A stretch of 64,000 nt of DNA from Cercis canadensis (GCA_003255065.1 QAOA01002694.1:52523-116522); one strand, 5' to 3'; counted from the stretch's first letter, positions 13,467-25,886 are shown. A program made the numbers and translations. The notes: generated by a model not told the origin, from the sequence alone.

Positions 13467-13761
13467 NNNNNNNNNNNNNNNNNNNNNNNNNNNNNNNNNN
13501 NNNNNNNNNNNNNNNNNNNNNNNNNNNNNNNNNNNNNNNNNNNNNNNNNNNNNNNNNNNNNNNNNNNNNNNNNNNNNNNNNNNNNNNNNNNNNNNNNNNN
13601 NNNNNNNNNNNNNNNNNNNNNNNNNNNNNNNNNNNNNNNNNNNNNNNNNNNNNNNNNNNNNNNNNNNNNNNNNNNNNNNNNNNNNNNNNNNNNNNNNNNN
13701 NNNNNNNNNNNNNNNNNNNNNNNNNNNNNNNNNNNNNNNNNNNNNNNNNNNNNNNNNNNNN
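13467..13761. other. Assembly gap (295 N)
   Basis: A run of N, followed by a poly-T run. Any reading frame across it is an artefact. Confidence 0.99.
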
Positions 13762-14478
13762 TTTTTTTTTTTTTTATACAAAAATAAGGTTAAGAAGCCC
13801 CTAGTAGCAATTTTTCCAAAATTGTCTTGCACAAGCAACTTCCATAAAGCTTTCTTAAGGCTAGATCTTTTCATTTATGCTTAGGAAAATTCTTTAAACC
13901 CTAGCTGACCTCTTTTCAGATTTTTAACAAATTTATTTGATTTTTTTGATTAAAAATAAAAATCACAAAACCCTAATGGGCCAATTAGGCTAAATTAGGT
14001 CAAAATAAGCTCAAAGAGCCCAACCTTGTATCTAAATTAGTCCAATTGGTCCCAAATTAAACCTCAAACAAATTAAACAGTCCAACAAACATATATCATT
14101 TATTTAGACCAAAAACATTGGAAAAAAAATTAGGTGGGCCCAAAGGCCTTCCAAACTAGGGTTTTAATATAACGGGCCAATCCCAAAACTTGGGTTTTGT
14201 CCTAAAATCATTAAAAGTACCAAAAAATTATAAATTTTATATCCAAACAAAGTATTTAAAACAAATCAAATGGGTCAAAAGGCCCCAAATTCAAATTTAA
14301 AGAAAACGAGTGAAAAGGTTTCCTAACTTATATCAAAATGAAGTTAGTCAATGCTCAAAAATCAAAATTTTGATCCAAAAGATAAAAGAGGCCTTAAAGA
14401 CCAAAAAGATCAAATTTCCCAATTAATTTTTTTTTTGAAAAGCGTGTAACAACTCCCACACAAAATATGGTTTCTACA

Positions 14479-14889
14479 GTCTAACTTTTAGTTGATTCTT
14501 TATAGGTAAACTTAGAAAAGGTGATGAAATAATTAGAAAGTTAGCAACCCCGAGCTCCAAAATGTTGCATCCCTTTTCTGACCATCTAAACAGTAGGCTA
14601 TCGATTATCCTTACCCCTACTTGATGCTTGGGGATCATGGCTTTGACAGCTTAATTGAGCCTAAGAATGGAAGTGTGCGTCTAAAACCACACTCTATAGG
14701 CCTTCTATATAGAGTGACACAGGAGAGAAATTCTTGTATACTACTAGAGTACTACCCCACTAGATACAAATAGGTAGTTTTATTGGTTGGATTTAAAAAA
14801 AAAAATTGAACATTGAGGGTTTTGAGCACTTGGGCTAAATATAACTTATGTGATATCTGATACCCTTAAAACTTAAAACTATATTTCTA
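14479..14889. repeat. Spacer related to 45890-46140 and 52725-52760
   Basis: The words TAACTTTTAGTTGATTC at 14480 recur at about 52730. The segment 14600-14790 (TTGATGCTTGGG, CCTTCTATATAGAGTGA, AGGTAGTTTTATTGGTT) recurs inverted and diverged at 45900-46140. No gene is supported. Confidence 0.5.
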
Positions 14890-15340
14890 ATAAGGGGGTA
14901 TTTTCTTGTAAGACTAATTTTATTTTCATTCTAAATTGATTCCATTAAACTATCAAACTAAATAATGAGAATAATCATTTAATTCCTCCCATTACATTCG
15001 CAATTTTATTATCATTTCAATTCCACAATTTTCATTTTGTGTACTGAGAGAATTTATTCCAAACATACATCACTTCTTTTATTTCTTAAAAGTGATTGAA
15101 CTTTTTGAGGGGTTAATGATAGAATTCCAAAAGAAATATAAGCATAAAAGCAATAAAAATATCAGCCCTTGCTGTTTGAACTCTCAACTCAATAATAATT
15201 ACTTCATCTAGAAAAGGATTCAATAAATGATTTTTTTTTTTTTTTTTGTTGTTTTGGCTTATGGTGTTTATGTAAATTTAATATTTAAAATCTTCTTCAC
15301 TATATACACTTACCTAGTGACGTGTAATAATGATACAGCC
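14890..15340 (-). repeat. Interspersed repeat R, copy 2 (inverted)
   Basis: This is the inverted counterpart of 1870-2290. Its portion 15020-15130 also matches 52755-52870 in the same orientation (GTGTACTGAGAGAATTTATT, then CAAACATACATCACTTC). A poly-T run near 15230-15247 interrupts the match. Confidence 0.6.
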
Positions 15341-15445
15341 TTATTGTGGGGTATACCCAGAATTAAAAATGTGTTTTTCTGTTCATTTTTTGTTTACTTG
15401 ATTTAGTTGTCTTTCTTCCTATACAACCTTATTTTGATGGAAAAA

Positions 15446-16729
15446 TGTTATGTAAAACTCTAACGCAGGTATACTTTATCATTTTCAAGTAATAAAATGA
15501 GAGTAAAGTATCGTCCCATAGAGACTGTGGCTAATAAATACCAAAATTGGGTGTATTCTAATTTTATCTAGACAAATCAAGATTGAAAATGAAACAATAA
15601 TTTAAAGGCAAGAATATTAAATCAGGTAAAAAGATGGATGAGAAATATCTAGGGTTTTTTTAATTTACCATAGCTATTCCGATTTGCTATTCCTAATTCA
15701 TTAACCAAGAACAATCTTCCTAATTGTTAGCCAAGAACCCTAAATTATTTATAAGCCTTTCTCAAGTTGAAACAAAAATATCTCTAAGTTATGAACCTAC
15801 TACATTTCTATGTGAATTGCGAATAACCTAGAAATGTACTTAATTCTTAGACTCTCTTTAATTGACTACACAGACCATGAAGGTATATCTCTATCCTACA
15901 TGCAACCTATGTTCTTAATTCCTATGATCTTTAATTAGAAGTTACCTCCTAGTTTTATTGTAAATATCTAATTAACTAATTGGTGATCAAACAATTAGAA
16001 GCATGAAGACTTGAGAAGAAGAAGACAATTAAATGAAGGAGTTCTTGAATTAAAGAAATAGAGAATCACAAATCTTCCTAGCTAGGCTACATCATAGTCT
16101 AGAAGAGAATTTAGTTCATGACAGAAAAATAAAGCATCATTAATGAAATTCTAGGCATAGATGAGAAGAAAGAAGAATAAAACTCAAAGTAGAAGCCCAG
16201 ATTTGCTGTCACCAATCTTTGTTCCAATCCTTGTCTTGCCTCTTCTCTACACTCCAAAAGTCCAAAAGTTTCATTTTTCTAAAACTTAAAACTCTTATTT
16301 ATACTACTTTGCATAAATCCTATTTAAATTAGGAAACAACTCTACATCTACGAAAAATCAGCATAAAGCGTTAGGGCCCTCTCTTAGAAGCTCTGGGGCG
16401 CTGTCTCTGTCCAATATGAAAATTTGATGGGCTGGGGTGCTGTATAGGAAGAGTTAGGGCATTGGTTGTTCTTAATTTCAAGGTGCACGGAGACAAGGGC
16501 TGGGGCGCTGGTTCTCAAGAGCTGGGGCTCTTGATTTCAAGGGATGCAGCCCTTGGTTTCTGTCCTACCTTCCGAACTTCACCAATTTTTCAATTAAACC
16601 GTGAAACCTATATATTTTAACTCAAACCTACAAAATAACAAAAGTACATTATTTAACACTAAATTTTCTCAAGAAACATGCAAAATCTTAGATTGAGAAT
16701 ACATGAAGAATATGTATAAAATACACTCA
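15446..16729. mobile_element. LTR-like repeat (probable solo LTR), family with 48607-49965
   Basis: It starts TGTTATG and ends CACTCA and is clearly homologous end to end with the solo LTR at 48607-49965. Shared stretches include CAAGTAATAAA, AAAGTATCGTCCCA, GGAGACT.TGGCTA.TAA and TAGCCAAGAACC. There is no coding sequence. Flanks do not give a clean 5-bp duplication, so its ends are less certain than those of the 48.6-kb copy. Confidence 0.6.
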
Positions 16730-16938
16730 ACCAAAAAAAAAGTAGATTAAGCTTTTCCTTTTGTTCATTACCATATTTGACTAATTTTATTTTAAATGAA
16801 TAAGACTTAAGGTAATTCCTTAGATGATAGATTTTCAATGAGATTACTTTTAAGGCCTACCCTCATCTTCTTACTTCATAAATTGAATTCTAGTAGTAGT
16901 TTCTTTTTCCTTTTAGTGGTTGAGTGATGGACTTTTTC

Positions 16939-19735
16939 TGGCAAGTGTACCGAGTCACACAAGTAGTAATAGATGAGTAGAGTATCGTCCTCAGAGATTA
17001 ACGCAAGTGATGAACACACTTTTTATACAGTAGTTATCCCTCATATTTAGTCTTTTAAACCTCTTTTGAGCTGAATTGAGTAGGCTTGTGCCACATTTCA
17101 TGAGTTTGGATCCAATTGAGCTTAAATATATTTTTCAGCAATACTGAGCATTTTATGCTGTCTCTGTGTTTCATGCATATCTTTAGTTCTGGATGTCTAA
17201 AAATTTCGAGTGATACCTTGTAGGAAAGCTGAGAGAATTATCTACAACTTTCATTCAGGGATCCAAAGCCAATTCAGACGTCTAGAAGGTCATAGGCAGC
17301 CTGGAAGCCAGAGAAGAGATGCTGCCGCAGGATCCTGACCCGCATGCAGATTTTGGACCATAACTTGAGATTTATGTGTCGTATGGACTTGAAACCGGTC
17401 CCATTGGAAATCTAACAGACAGAGATTCAATTATTATGAAGACCGGTTCACTGGATTGCATATTTTAGATGGTCTTATTTCCTGTCGAAGTTGGCTGATG
17501 GTTCCAGAAACCTGTTGGCACTTAAATGGGCCTAACTTCTTCATGACAAGTCCAAATGAGCCCAAACCAAAGCCCAATGAAAGCTAAGGCCCATGGGAAT
17601 AAGTGTGACCTAAGGGAAGTTTGGGTGTGCATGTATTTTTGGAGGTCTATATGTTCAGAAAGAGGCAGCCGAAATTGGTAATAAGGCATTAGGATATTTT
17701 AGACAGCTTTTCAAGTTTTCTTAGTCGTTAAGTTTTCTCTCTAGATATTTTGTAAGAACTTGGCTTCTCTTGTTCATGGAGGGCTAAATACTCAAATCAA
17801 TCCAGGTTTTGGCTGTTCTGATTATTGATTATGAGATTATGCTTTGATTGCTATTCATTTAATGGTTAATCTACTTCTTTGCTTCCTCTGAACTATTCTG
17901 TTTGAATTGCTTAAATTTGAATTTGGATCTTCATGTGTTGATTGCTTAATTACATGTGATAAAAGAGGAAATTAAAGGTTGATTAATGTTTCTAAGCTTT
18001 TGGATGGATTAATTACCTTGGCTGGATCATGGACTTAGGTTAAACTAGATTTGAATGAGTGCTTAATTCATTTAGTCTTAGTTGATCCGAATTCCGGTTG
18101 CTTAACCAGTGGATATCCATAGAGCACTGAGAGGCTTCTTGATGCGTTTTAAATGCCAAGAACTAGGTTAATCATTGAATGGATTCTTGGAAATCAAGGA
18201 TGGATTAAAATCAGAATCAGTTAGACTTGGATTAAATTCTGTTAATCACTTGAACAAAACAAACCCCCCTATTTATATGTTTCTTAATATGATTTACTAC
18301 TTAGAATAATCCTTTGGTTCGACTTAGGGTTGCCTTATGCTACAAGTAGCTTAGGTAAACCGACCTTAAACTTTTACTAATTTGAGGAGCCTCGGCAGCT
18401 CATCAGCAAGCAACTACCAATTTCTCCAATACTAGTTCTATTTGGAAGAAATAACACTTTGGGTTGAAGGCAGCCTAAAAATAACTATTGTAATTAACTA
18501 AGTAACAAAACTCAAATGATTATGTAAACAACTTTAAATAGCAATTTAACTGTGAGGTTGATGATAATAATGAAAATGTTAGGGGTTGATTTCATTCGCT
18601 TGCAAATTCGGTTACTTTATAGACAAAGTAACCTTGGGATCAATACTGAACTAATTATTCCAGTTACAATTCCTTTGTTGTTGGTTACTTTCCCTCATGT
18701 GATTGAACCCAATCCCTTAGTGAAACAATCCACCCTATCCTAATTAATTGTCCAATTCCTTGACACAATTAACTAGTATAGGTGATTAAGCTCTAGAAAA
18801 TTAATTTAAGATCACCTAAACTAAGTTATCTATTCCTAGATTAACTCAATTCAGGATAGAATTCACAGAAGCACATTCGGATCTTACTATTCCTAGCATC
18901 AAAATAAATCTTTAACTATTCAAATGGAGGCCAGTCATTTAAACGCATTAATAACAGTAAATTCCATTTAACAAGAAGAATTGTACTAAAACAAGTTCAT
19001 TCAGTCTTGAAACCTCATTACAAATAAATTACATCAAACCCCTAACACTAAGAGTTTAGCTACTCGTAACTGAATTCAATAACATTAAACAGATGAAATT
19101 CAACATAAGATAAGAAGAAGAAAAACTAGATGTAGATCAAGTCCCAATTGCTCCTCTTCGTGCTCTAGCTCCTTTCCTCCTTTTCTTCCCAAGTACAGCC
19201 TCTCTATGCCTATGCATCAAATTCCTATTTATACTTGTGTAGAATTAGGTCTTCTCATAAAAAATAGCTCAAACACGGCTCTGCCATAGCCGTGTTCTAT
19301 TTCTGGACTTGGGCGTGTCACTTAAAGCGCTTTCCTGGTCATTGAACAGGGGACCAGACACGGCTGTGTTCTTCTCTTGTCACTGCCTGTGTTCCTCAAA
19401 CATGGTCCGTGTGTCTCCTTGCTCTTGGCTTGTTCTATATTTGTACACTCTGCCTAATCAACACGGCCTCGCACACGGTCGTGTCTAATCTTGTCTCGAC
19501 CGTGTTTGTCCATAAGCTTGAGCAGCAACTTCTAGATGTTAGACATGGGGGAAACACAACCGTGTTCTTGCCCGTGTTCTCATGAAAACTTTATATGAGA
19601 TTGGTTTCCTTGCCATTTGCTTCATGGATTGCTTCCAACTTTTTCCTTTTTCTTGATTAAACATCTTGGTACCTGACAACACCAATTCATGGATTAAATA
19701 CCATGTTTAATGAAGATTTGCTCACAATGCAGGTA
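16939..19735. mobile_element. Second LTR-like repeat, split by an insertion
   Basis: It begins TGGCAAGTGTACCGAG and carries ACAAGTAGTAATAGATGAGTA followed by GAGTATCGTCCTCAGAGA, the same core found at 15480 and 48650. The body resumes at about 18453 with AACACTTTGGGTTGAAGG. The later part has repeated CACGG...CGTGT words (19270-19590). The right end is uncertain. No coding sequence is present. Confidence 0.45.
17018..18452. mobile_element. Insertion of unknown type inside the LTR-like repeat
   Basis: AACAC occurs at both edges (17013-17017 and 18453-18457), and removing 17018-18452 plus one AACAC rejoins the LTR-like sequence plausibly. The insert has no open frame or terminal repeat that I recognise. 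It may itself be a solo LTR or a fragment of another retroelement. Confidence 0.35.
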
Positions 19736-20198
19736 GGAATTTAGTATTAAAACATGGTTTTTATAGTCCTAAAAGACAAGTATCATTGAGCATAAGGTTC
19801 TTTATTTCTCAGAGCAGACAAAGATACTCACTTAAATGAAACCATCCAGCTTAGTAGTGTATGAACTGCATTTCGGCATGTCCATCCCTATTTAATAAAT
19901 GCAGTGAAAATACTATAGGGGCAAATTTTGCAAAAATAAATATTGAACATTAATTAGGTTGTGGTGTTAGTTATTTTAGTTATGGAAATAGCTACAGTCA
20001 AAGAATTATTTCAATATAATAACATGATATATTATAGTAATATTGTTTTTGCAAACACAATAAAAACACATTTTATATAACTCTGACTCCTAAGCACACG
20101 TGCAAGTCACATGTAGTTAGGCTAAAGTACGCATACAGATAAACCTAATTTATTAACTTACACACTTCCGAGAAGCCGGTTTGATGGAATTGAAAGCA
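19736..20198. other. Unassigned sequence left of the Copia element
   Basis: AT-rich, no gene seen. It is the original continuation of the DUF247 3' flank, because the Copia element split the site (TSD TAAAA at 20199-20203 and 37668-37672). Confidence 0.4.
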
Positions 20199-20203
20199 TA
20201 AAA

Positions 20204-20360
20204 TATTAGAGGTTACAACAAGCATGCAACAACAAGCATACACATGTTTCCTTTTCAATTTTTTCGGCTATATGTATATAGCTCAGTTGTACTATACCTA
20301 TCAATCAATCTTATCAATGATTCAAATATAGTTTTTTCCTTCCTTTCTGCTAGTTTGTTA
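20204..20360 (+). repeat. 5' LTR of Copia A
   Basis: Runs from TATTAGAGGTTAC to TAGTTTGTTA and matches 37498-37667 with small changes. The termini are TA...TA instead of the usual TG...CA; the 5-bp target duplication supports this boundary. Confidence 0.85.
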
Positions 20361-20377
20361 TGGTATCAGAACAGAGC
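20361..20377 (+). other. Primer-binding site of Copia A
   Basis: TGGTATCAGAACAGAGC follows the 5' LTR directly. It matches the usual Copia PBS (TGGTATCAGAGC, complementary to initiator methionine tRNA) apart from a small insertion or change. Confidence 0.75.
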
Positions 20378-20397
20378 ACGTTCTCTGCACTTTTCGA

Positions 20398-21414
20398 TGG
20401 TACGACCTCATGTTCCAGTTACTACCACTCCACCGCATCACACTCTAGGGACTGCTCAACCGCATTACGTCCATACTCCCCCAATCATTCTTCTGAGAGC
20501 CGAAGATGATCCAACAATTTTCTATCATCTTCTTGGGAATGAGAATCCTACGCTTCTCCTCGTTATAAAGGTGCTACTAGGCACAAATTACCATAGCTGG
20601 GCCAGGGCGATGAAACTGGCTCTGCTTGCAAAGAACAAGATCCAATTCATTGATGGATATCTTCTAGTGCCATCTCAACATGAGTTGATGTACAAAGCCT
20701 GGCAACGTTCGAACATGATGGTCGTCTCTTGGCTACTACGAGTAATCAGTCTAACAATTCATATAAGTATCATGTGGTTAGACAATGCGGTGGACATATG
20801 GAATGACTTGAGAGATCGTTTTTCACAAGGAGATTCGTTTAGACTCATGGAGTTACAGGAAGAAATTTTTAAGATCTATTAGGGCACTCATTCTGTTACC
20901 GAGTACTATACTAAGTTGAAGATACTCTGGGATGAGTTTGGGAACCTTCGTCCCTTGCCAATCTGTGCTTGCATTCAAGGAGGACGTTGTCAGTGTTTTC
21001 TCACTGCGCAAAAATATCAAACTCAAGACCAGGTGATATGTTTTTTGAGAGGCTTGAATGCATGTTATGGCACTGTGAAATCCCAAATTATGTTGATGGA
21101 TCCATTACCTCAAATTAATAAGGTGTTTTCGTTAGTTCTTTAACATGAAAGGCAGTTTGTTACTATTTCTGTCGATTCTGAATCAATGCCTGATCAGAAT
21201 GTTGCTCTAGCTACGAAGGGTTGGAACTCTAAGTCCATGAATAATAAGAAGCCTATCTGTTCGTTCTGGTGGGCTACCTGGGCACACAGTTGATAATTGT
21301 TATAAAAAATGTGGTTTTCCACTAGGTTTTAAAGCCAAAGGTAGACAGCAGTCTAAGGTTAATCAGGTAGATCATTTCCTGCTTGAACAAGATCACTTTT
21401 CATAAGATGATTCT
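20398..21414 (+). pseudogene. Copia A gag pseudogene
   Basis: The start chosen is ATG at 20398, after the PBS. The frame encodes LLGTNYHSWARAMKLALLAK followed by NKIQFIDG, the signature of Copia-type Gag N-termini, then W..LRDRFSQGD and an EYYTKLKILWDEFG motif. A damaged zinc knuckle (CSF..., GHTVDNCYKK in another frame) lies near 21260-21310. Stops at 20880 (TAG) and 21141 (TAA) each replace a position where relatives have glutamine, and a frameshift breaks the knuckle. Confidence 0.8.
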
Positions 21415-21855
21415 TTGCAGGAGACTTGTGAGGATGGAGAAGTCAAACTTACTCAGCAGGAATATTTGCAATTAATGTCCCTTATCAATTCTCCCAAGCA
21501 AATGAATATTGTGCCCACATCCAATGCCGATGTAGCAATCAACTCTGGATTTGCTAGCCTTACTCTTATAGAAGAACTACACACTGGTATTGTTCTTTCT
21601 TGCAACAATTATGATCTACATTCTAAAAATAGATGGATTGTAGATTCCGGTGCAACCAATCACATTACCTGTTGCTATGGTTACTTGACTACGTGTGTTC
21701 CTGTGTCAAATTGGTTTGTTAGTCTTCCAAATAGCATGAATGCAGAGGTTACACATGTTGGGACAGTAGCATTGTCAACTGATTTAATCCTGCAGCAAGT
21801 TTTATATGTTCCTTCATTTTCTTTCAACTTGATTTTCTGTGAGAAAGATGATTAA
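21415..21855 (+). pseudogene. Copia A protease region
   Basis: The frame contains RWIVDSGATNHIT, the aspartic protease active-site motif (DSG), followed by the expected LPN...V.HVGTV.LS..L.L..VLYVPSF segment that continues into the pre-integrase region. The catalytic D is kept. The frame ends at 21855 through a small deletion or frameshift, and no ATG of its own is expected because pol is translated as part of a polyprotein. Confidence 0.8.
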
Positions 21856-21922
21856 GGATTCTCAATGCTCTTTTGTTTTGCAAATGGGGCATTGTTTCAT
21901 CAAGTAACCTCAGTGTTGGAAG

Positions 21923-23122
21923 ATGATTGGAATGGCTAGGGAGACTGGTGGACTTTACCACCTGGTTGCCCCTGTCAGCTCGTGGCAAGACAGCTCATTG
22001 AAGACTTCCGATGGTGTTGCAGAAAACCCTAACGATGCTAGTCATGTTTTTGTTAATTCTTCTGTTGTTAGCACTAATTTTGATTTACGACATTATCGTT
22101 TAGGCCATGCTTCATATGAACAGATTAAACCTTTGATTACTCATAATGAAGATATTTCCTATGATCCCAAATTTATTTGTGATGTTTGTCATCTTGCTAA
22201 GCAAAGGCGGCTGTCATTTCCAAATAGTACTTCCATTTCTGCCAATCTCTTTGATTTAGTGCACATGGATATTTGGGGACCAAATGCCACTTGCTCATTA
22301 GAAGGATACAAGTACTTTCTCACTATTGTTGATGACAGAAGTCGATATGCTTGGGTTTACATGATGAGGAACAAAAGTGAGACTAGAACACTGGTTCAGA
22401 ATTTCTATCAGCTTGTTCTTACTCAATTTGGGGTGAAAATTAAAGCCTTTCGTACTGATAATGGACTAGAATTCATTATGACAGAATTTTATTAGAAAAA
22501 TGGCATTATTCATCAAAGGAGTTGTGTGGAAACTCCCCAGCAAAATGCTGTAGCCGAAAGGAAACATCAACATATCTTGAATGTGGCTAGAAGCTTATGT
22601 TTACAGTCAGGTTTACCACTTTCTCTGTGGAATTATGCCATTGTTCATGCGGTGTACTTGATCAATAGAACACCCACTCCTTTGTTGCAAAATCTCACTC
22701 CTTTTGAGCTTGTTTTTGGGCATTCTCCAACCTTTTCACACTTGAAAGTGTTTGGCTGTTTATGTTATGTCAAGATTCTCACTCAGCATCGAAAGAAGTT
22801 TGATCCTCGTGCTAGCAAATGTATTTTTCTGGGGTACATCACTGGTGTGAAAGGTCACAAAGTGTTGGACCTTGACACCATGTCCTTTTATGTCTCACGT
22901 GATGTCAGTTTCTATGAACATTGCTTCCCCTTGCTTACTTCATCACATGACACACTAGCTTCAACTGCTTTTGTTCTTCCCACAGAATCATCCATTGCAG
23001 AACCAATTTCCTTCCCTTCTCCACCCTTACTTTCCTCACCAGCCACTACCCATAGTCCTGTTCTAAGCCCCATGACTGATTCTTCCACTCCATCATCTCT
23101 TCCCCACATTCTTCCCACATAG
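21923..23122 (+). pseudogene. Copia A integrase region
   Basis: The first part (21923-22495) has an HYRLGHAS-type GAG-pre-integrase finger with the CDVCHLAKQ cysteines. The catalytic core follows: D in VHMDIWGP, D in FRTDNG, then, after a stop at 22493, E in AVAERKHQH. The conserved INRTPTPLL and [10 protein letters not shown] segments and a serine/proline-rich linker follow. The DDE triad is present, but the TAG before KNGIIHQ and the TAG at 23120 break the frame. Confidence 0.85.
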
Positions 23123-23339
23123 GATTTACTCCCAACCAGAAAATCTACTCGCATCAGGCACCCTCCAACATACCTCAAAGATTATCATGCCTCCATCAAC
23201 TGTGTCATCTCTGAAGTTTTCATCAAACACCCTTTGTCCAACGTTCTTTCTTACTCTCATTTATCACTTCCAGATAGATTGTTTGCTCTTAATGTTACTA
23301 CCCATGTTGAACCCACATCTTATGAGGAAGCAGTTAAAT

Positions 23340-24064
23340 ACCTTTGTTGGTAGGAGGCAATGAAAGCTGAATTACATGCTCTTGTGCAGAACCAAACTTG
23401 GGTTCTTACACATCTTCCACAAGGCAAACATTATGTTGGGTGTAAATGGGTATACAAAATTAAATATAAAGCTAATGGCACTATTGAACGCTATAAAGCT
23501 AGGCTAGTGGCCAAGGGATACACTTAAGAGGCAGGGATTGATTATTTTGACACTTTTTCCCATGTTGCTAGGATGACTACAGTTCGAACTCTTCTTGCTT
23601 TGGCTACTGTTAAAGGATGGCATGTTGAACAGCTCGATGTTAATAATACTTTTTTGGATGGGGATTTAAATAAGGAAGTATATATGACTTTGCCTCCGGG
23701 AATGCCAACCACATCTCCTTCCATGGTCTGTAATTTACAAAAATCCATCTATGGTTTAAAACAAGCAAGTCGCCAGTGGCATTGTAAGCTTTCCTAAGCT
23801 TTATATTCCCAAGGTTTCAACCCTGCTTCCTTTGATCCTTCGGTTTTCCTTAAGAAAACTTCTTCTAGCTTCATTGTTTTGCTCGTATACGTTGATGATG
23901 TAATATTAGCTAGTGACAACAAGCAAGCCATTCATGATATAAAACTCTTTCTGGACTCCACCTTCAAAATAAAGGATCTTGGCTCTCTACGTTATTTTTT
24001 GGGCATAGAAGTAAATCGTTCTAGTAAGGGCATTACTTTATGTTAGAGAAAATATACTCTCCAA
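23340..24064 (+). pseudogene. Copia A reverse transcriptase
   Basis: Motifs in order: [48 protein letters not shown]-like, [10 protein letters not shown] and the catalytic VYVDDVILA (about 23890). The frame is interrupted by TAG or TAA at about 23351, 23526, 23796 and 24043, all at positions where relatives have glutamine codons. The YVDD box itself is intact. Confidence 0.85.
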
Positions 24065-24793
24065 TTGCTCTCTGATGCAGGTTTTCTGGCTTGTAAACCT
24101 GCTAAGTCTCCTCTTACTGCTGGTACTGTCCTCACGTCTAATGATGGTACTCCTCTCACAAATCCTTCCAAATATAGGAGATTAATTGGCCGATTGCTTT
24201 ACCTAACCAACATTTGGCCTGATATCACTTATGCAGTTCAACAAATGTCTCAATTTGTTGATAAACCCACTTATATTCATCAGCATTGTGCCAACAGAGT
24301 TCTACGTTTCCTCAAAGCTAATCCAGGGAAAGGCATTTTTCTTCATTCTACTTCCTCTTTGCAATTGAAAGGTTTTTCTGATTCTGATTGGGCCACTTGC
24401 CCTGAAACCTGCAAGTCCGTTATTGGTTTTTACATTTTCCTTAGCCAGTCTCTCATTTCTTAGAAATCTAAGAAGCAAACTACTGTTTCTTGCTCAAGTT
24501 CAGAAGCAAAATACCGAGCTTTAGCTTCCACTACATGTGAGATTCAGTGGCTTCTTTACATGCTCCATGACTTTGGCATTACTCCTCTTACTACTCCCTT
24601 ATTCTATGATAATCAGTCTGTCATTCACATTGCCCACAACCCAGTCTTCCACGAGTGCACCAAACATCTTGAGATTGATTGTCACACAGTCCGCGAACAA
24701 GTGCAATTTGGTGTTCTTAAGCTTTTACCAGTTGACACTTCTTAACAGCTTGTTGATTGTTTTACTAAGGCTCTTGCCTCTCCACGTCTTCAT
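24065..24793 (+). pseudogene. Copia A RNase H region, cut off by the nested Sirevirus
   Basis: The frame reads YRRLIGRLLYLT, then FSDSDWATCPET with the first RNase H aspartates, a TAG in place of W in the SWKSKKQ box (24461), SSSEAKYRAL, FYDNQSVIHIA and HLEIDCHTVRE, ending KALASPRLH. The motif order is complete for Copia RNase H. The sequence then jumps straight into the Sirevirus LTR at 24794; the short segment expected between here and the polypurine tract is missing. Confidence 0.85.
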
Positions 24794-25886
24794 TAAGAGT
24801 TGCAAAGTCTATTCCTAGAGAGGGGGGTGAATAGGAATTATTAAAATTTGTTTCTAAAAAGGGATTCAAATCATAGATTTGCTTGAGAACTGGTTCTTAT
24901 GAACTAGTTTTTTGACAAATGTCAGATTTGAATATAACGAAATAACTTAGCAAACCATATAAATACCAAAATAGAAATATATCCAGAAAATCAGAGAAGG
25001 GGAAGAGAAAGATCAACACACACGTTTATAGTGGTTCAGCCTAACATGCCCACATCCACTTCTCCCATGTTAATGGGGTTCCACTATATTTCAAGTTTAT
25101 TTTTCCAAGCTTCTCCAAGCTCAACTTCCATGGTTTTTGTTTTTCAAGCTTACCATGAACTCTCTCTCTCTAACTCACTAGAGATCACATTCATAGAATT
25201 CTCCCATAGAAATCCAAGATACAAAACCCAAGTGTTTTGTTGTAGCCTCAAGAAGAACTCTCTCAAAGAGTAGATGTATTACAATGAAGATATTGATACA
25301 TGAAGAAGTATCTGAGAGTAGGAAGAAGAGGATGCAAAACTCAGCTCTTAACAATGGCTTCCTTCTCTCTTTAAAGTGTATTTCATTTCTCCTTTCTTCA
25401 TGAATGATTCGAAGCCTTGACGTCTTCTTGCTTTATTGGCTTTCTTATGCAAGTGAAGAGCCAAATGGTGAGGGAAAAGAGGAGCCACCAACCGGCTGAC
25501 TCCTTGTTAATCAGTCACAAGTCCTTTTGTCCTTTTCTCCACAAAAGTCTCTATTTGTGTAAGAAAGTAGATGAACCTTCTTAAAACTTGAGATTCTCCA
25601 AGGATGTACTTACAAAGAAACTTTCTCTTAGTCAAATATGAAAAAGGAAAACTTTGGCTCAGAGTCTAAGTGAGACTTTGTCCTCATCAGCAAACTCATA
25701 GGTTTAACTTATAAGCAAGAACTGGTTTTGAAGAACAAGTTTTTCAAGACTTCATTTGAAGATTATGCAGGATACAACTTAAAAACATAGCAAAGATTAA
25801 TAGCAACAAGACAAACAACATATATAAGGAATATCAAGATATTATTGTTATCATCAAAACAGGATCAAAGATTTGTGGGGCTAACA
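24794..25886 (-). repeat. 3' LTR of the Sirevirus
   Basis: Matches 36377-37485 throughout. On the minus strand it starts TGTTAGCCCCACAAATC (25886 down). Its far end reads CTCTTA where the other copy has CTCTCA, so one terminal base has changed. A 14-bp indel at about 24900 also separates the copies. Confidence 0.9.

Larger units (their letters stand above)
8070..14478 (-). mobile_element. Truncated Tat/Ogre-type Ty3/Gypsy retrotransposon
   Basis: On the minus strand the order is: long 5' LTR (about 14478 down to 11170), primer-binding site TGGTGGCGACTTC (11169-11157), long leader (about 11150-9900), then a broken gag (about 9900-8070). Pol and a 3' LTR are absent, so the copy is 3'-truncated near 8.0 kb. 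The PBS, a second TGGC.ACTCCACTGGGGA-type motif near 11040-11080 and the long leader before gag are typical of plant Tat/Ogre elements. A CACTA end and the N gap lie within the LTR. Confidence 0.7.
11170..14478 (-). repeat. Long 5' LTR of the Tat/Ogre element, interrupted
   Basis: The LTR would start (minus strand) with TGTAGAAACC at 14478 and end before the PBS at 11170. It is rich in GGGCC/GGCCC motifs near 14000-14160. A CACTA end (12869) and the assembly gap lie inside it. The partner 3' LTR is not in the window, so the boundary at 14478 rests on the TG start and on sequence outside it resembling 52725-52760. Confidence 0.5.

Noticed and set aside
13418-13874. Open frames crossing 13467-13761 on both strands
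   Set aside because: They are only open because the gap is all N.
22912-23178. Open frame opposite the Copia A integrase linker
   Set aside because: It is the antisense shadow of a serine/proline-rich coding region.
25031-25273. Short protein-coding gene, also seen at 36554-36874
   Set aside because: Both lie at the same position in the two Sirevirus LTRs; LTR sequence, no coding support.
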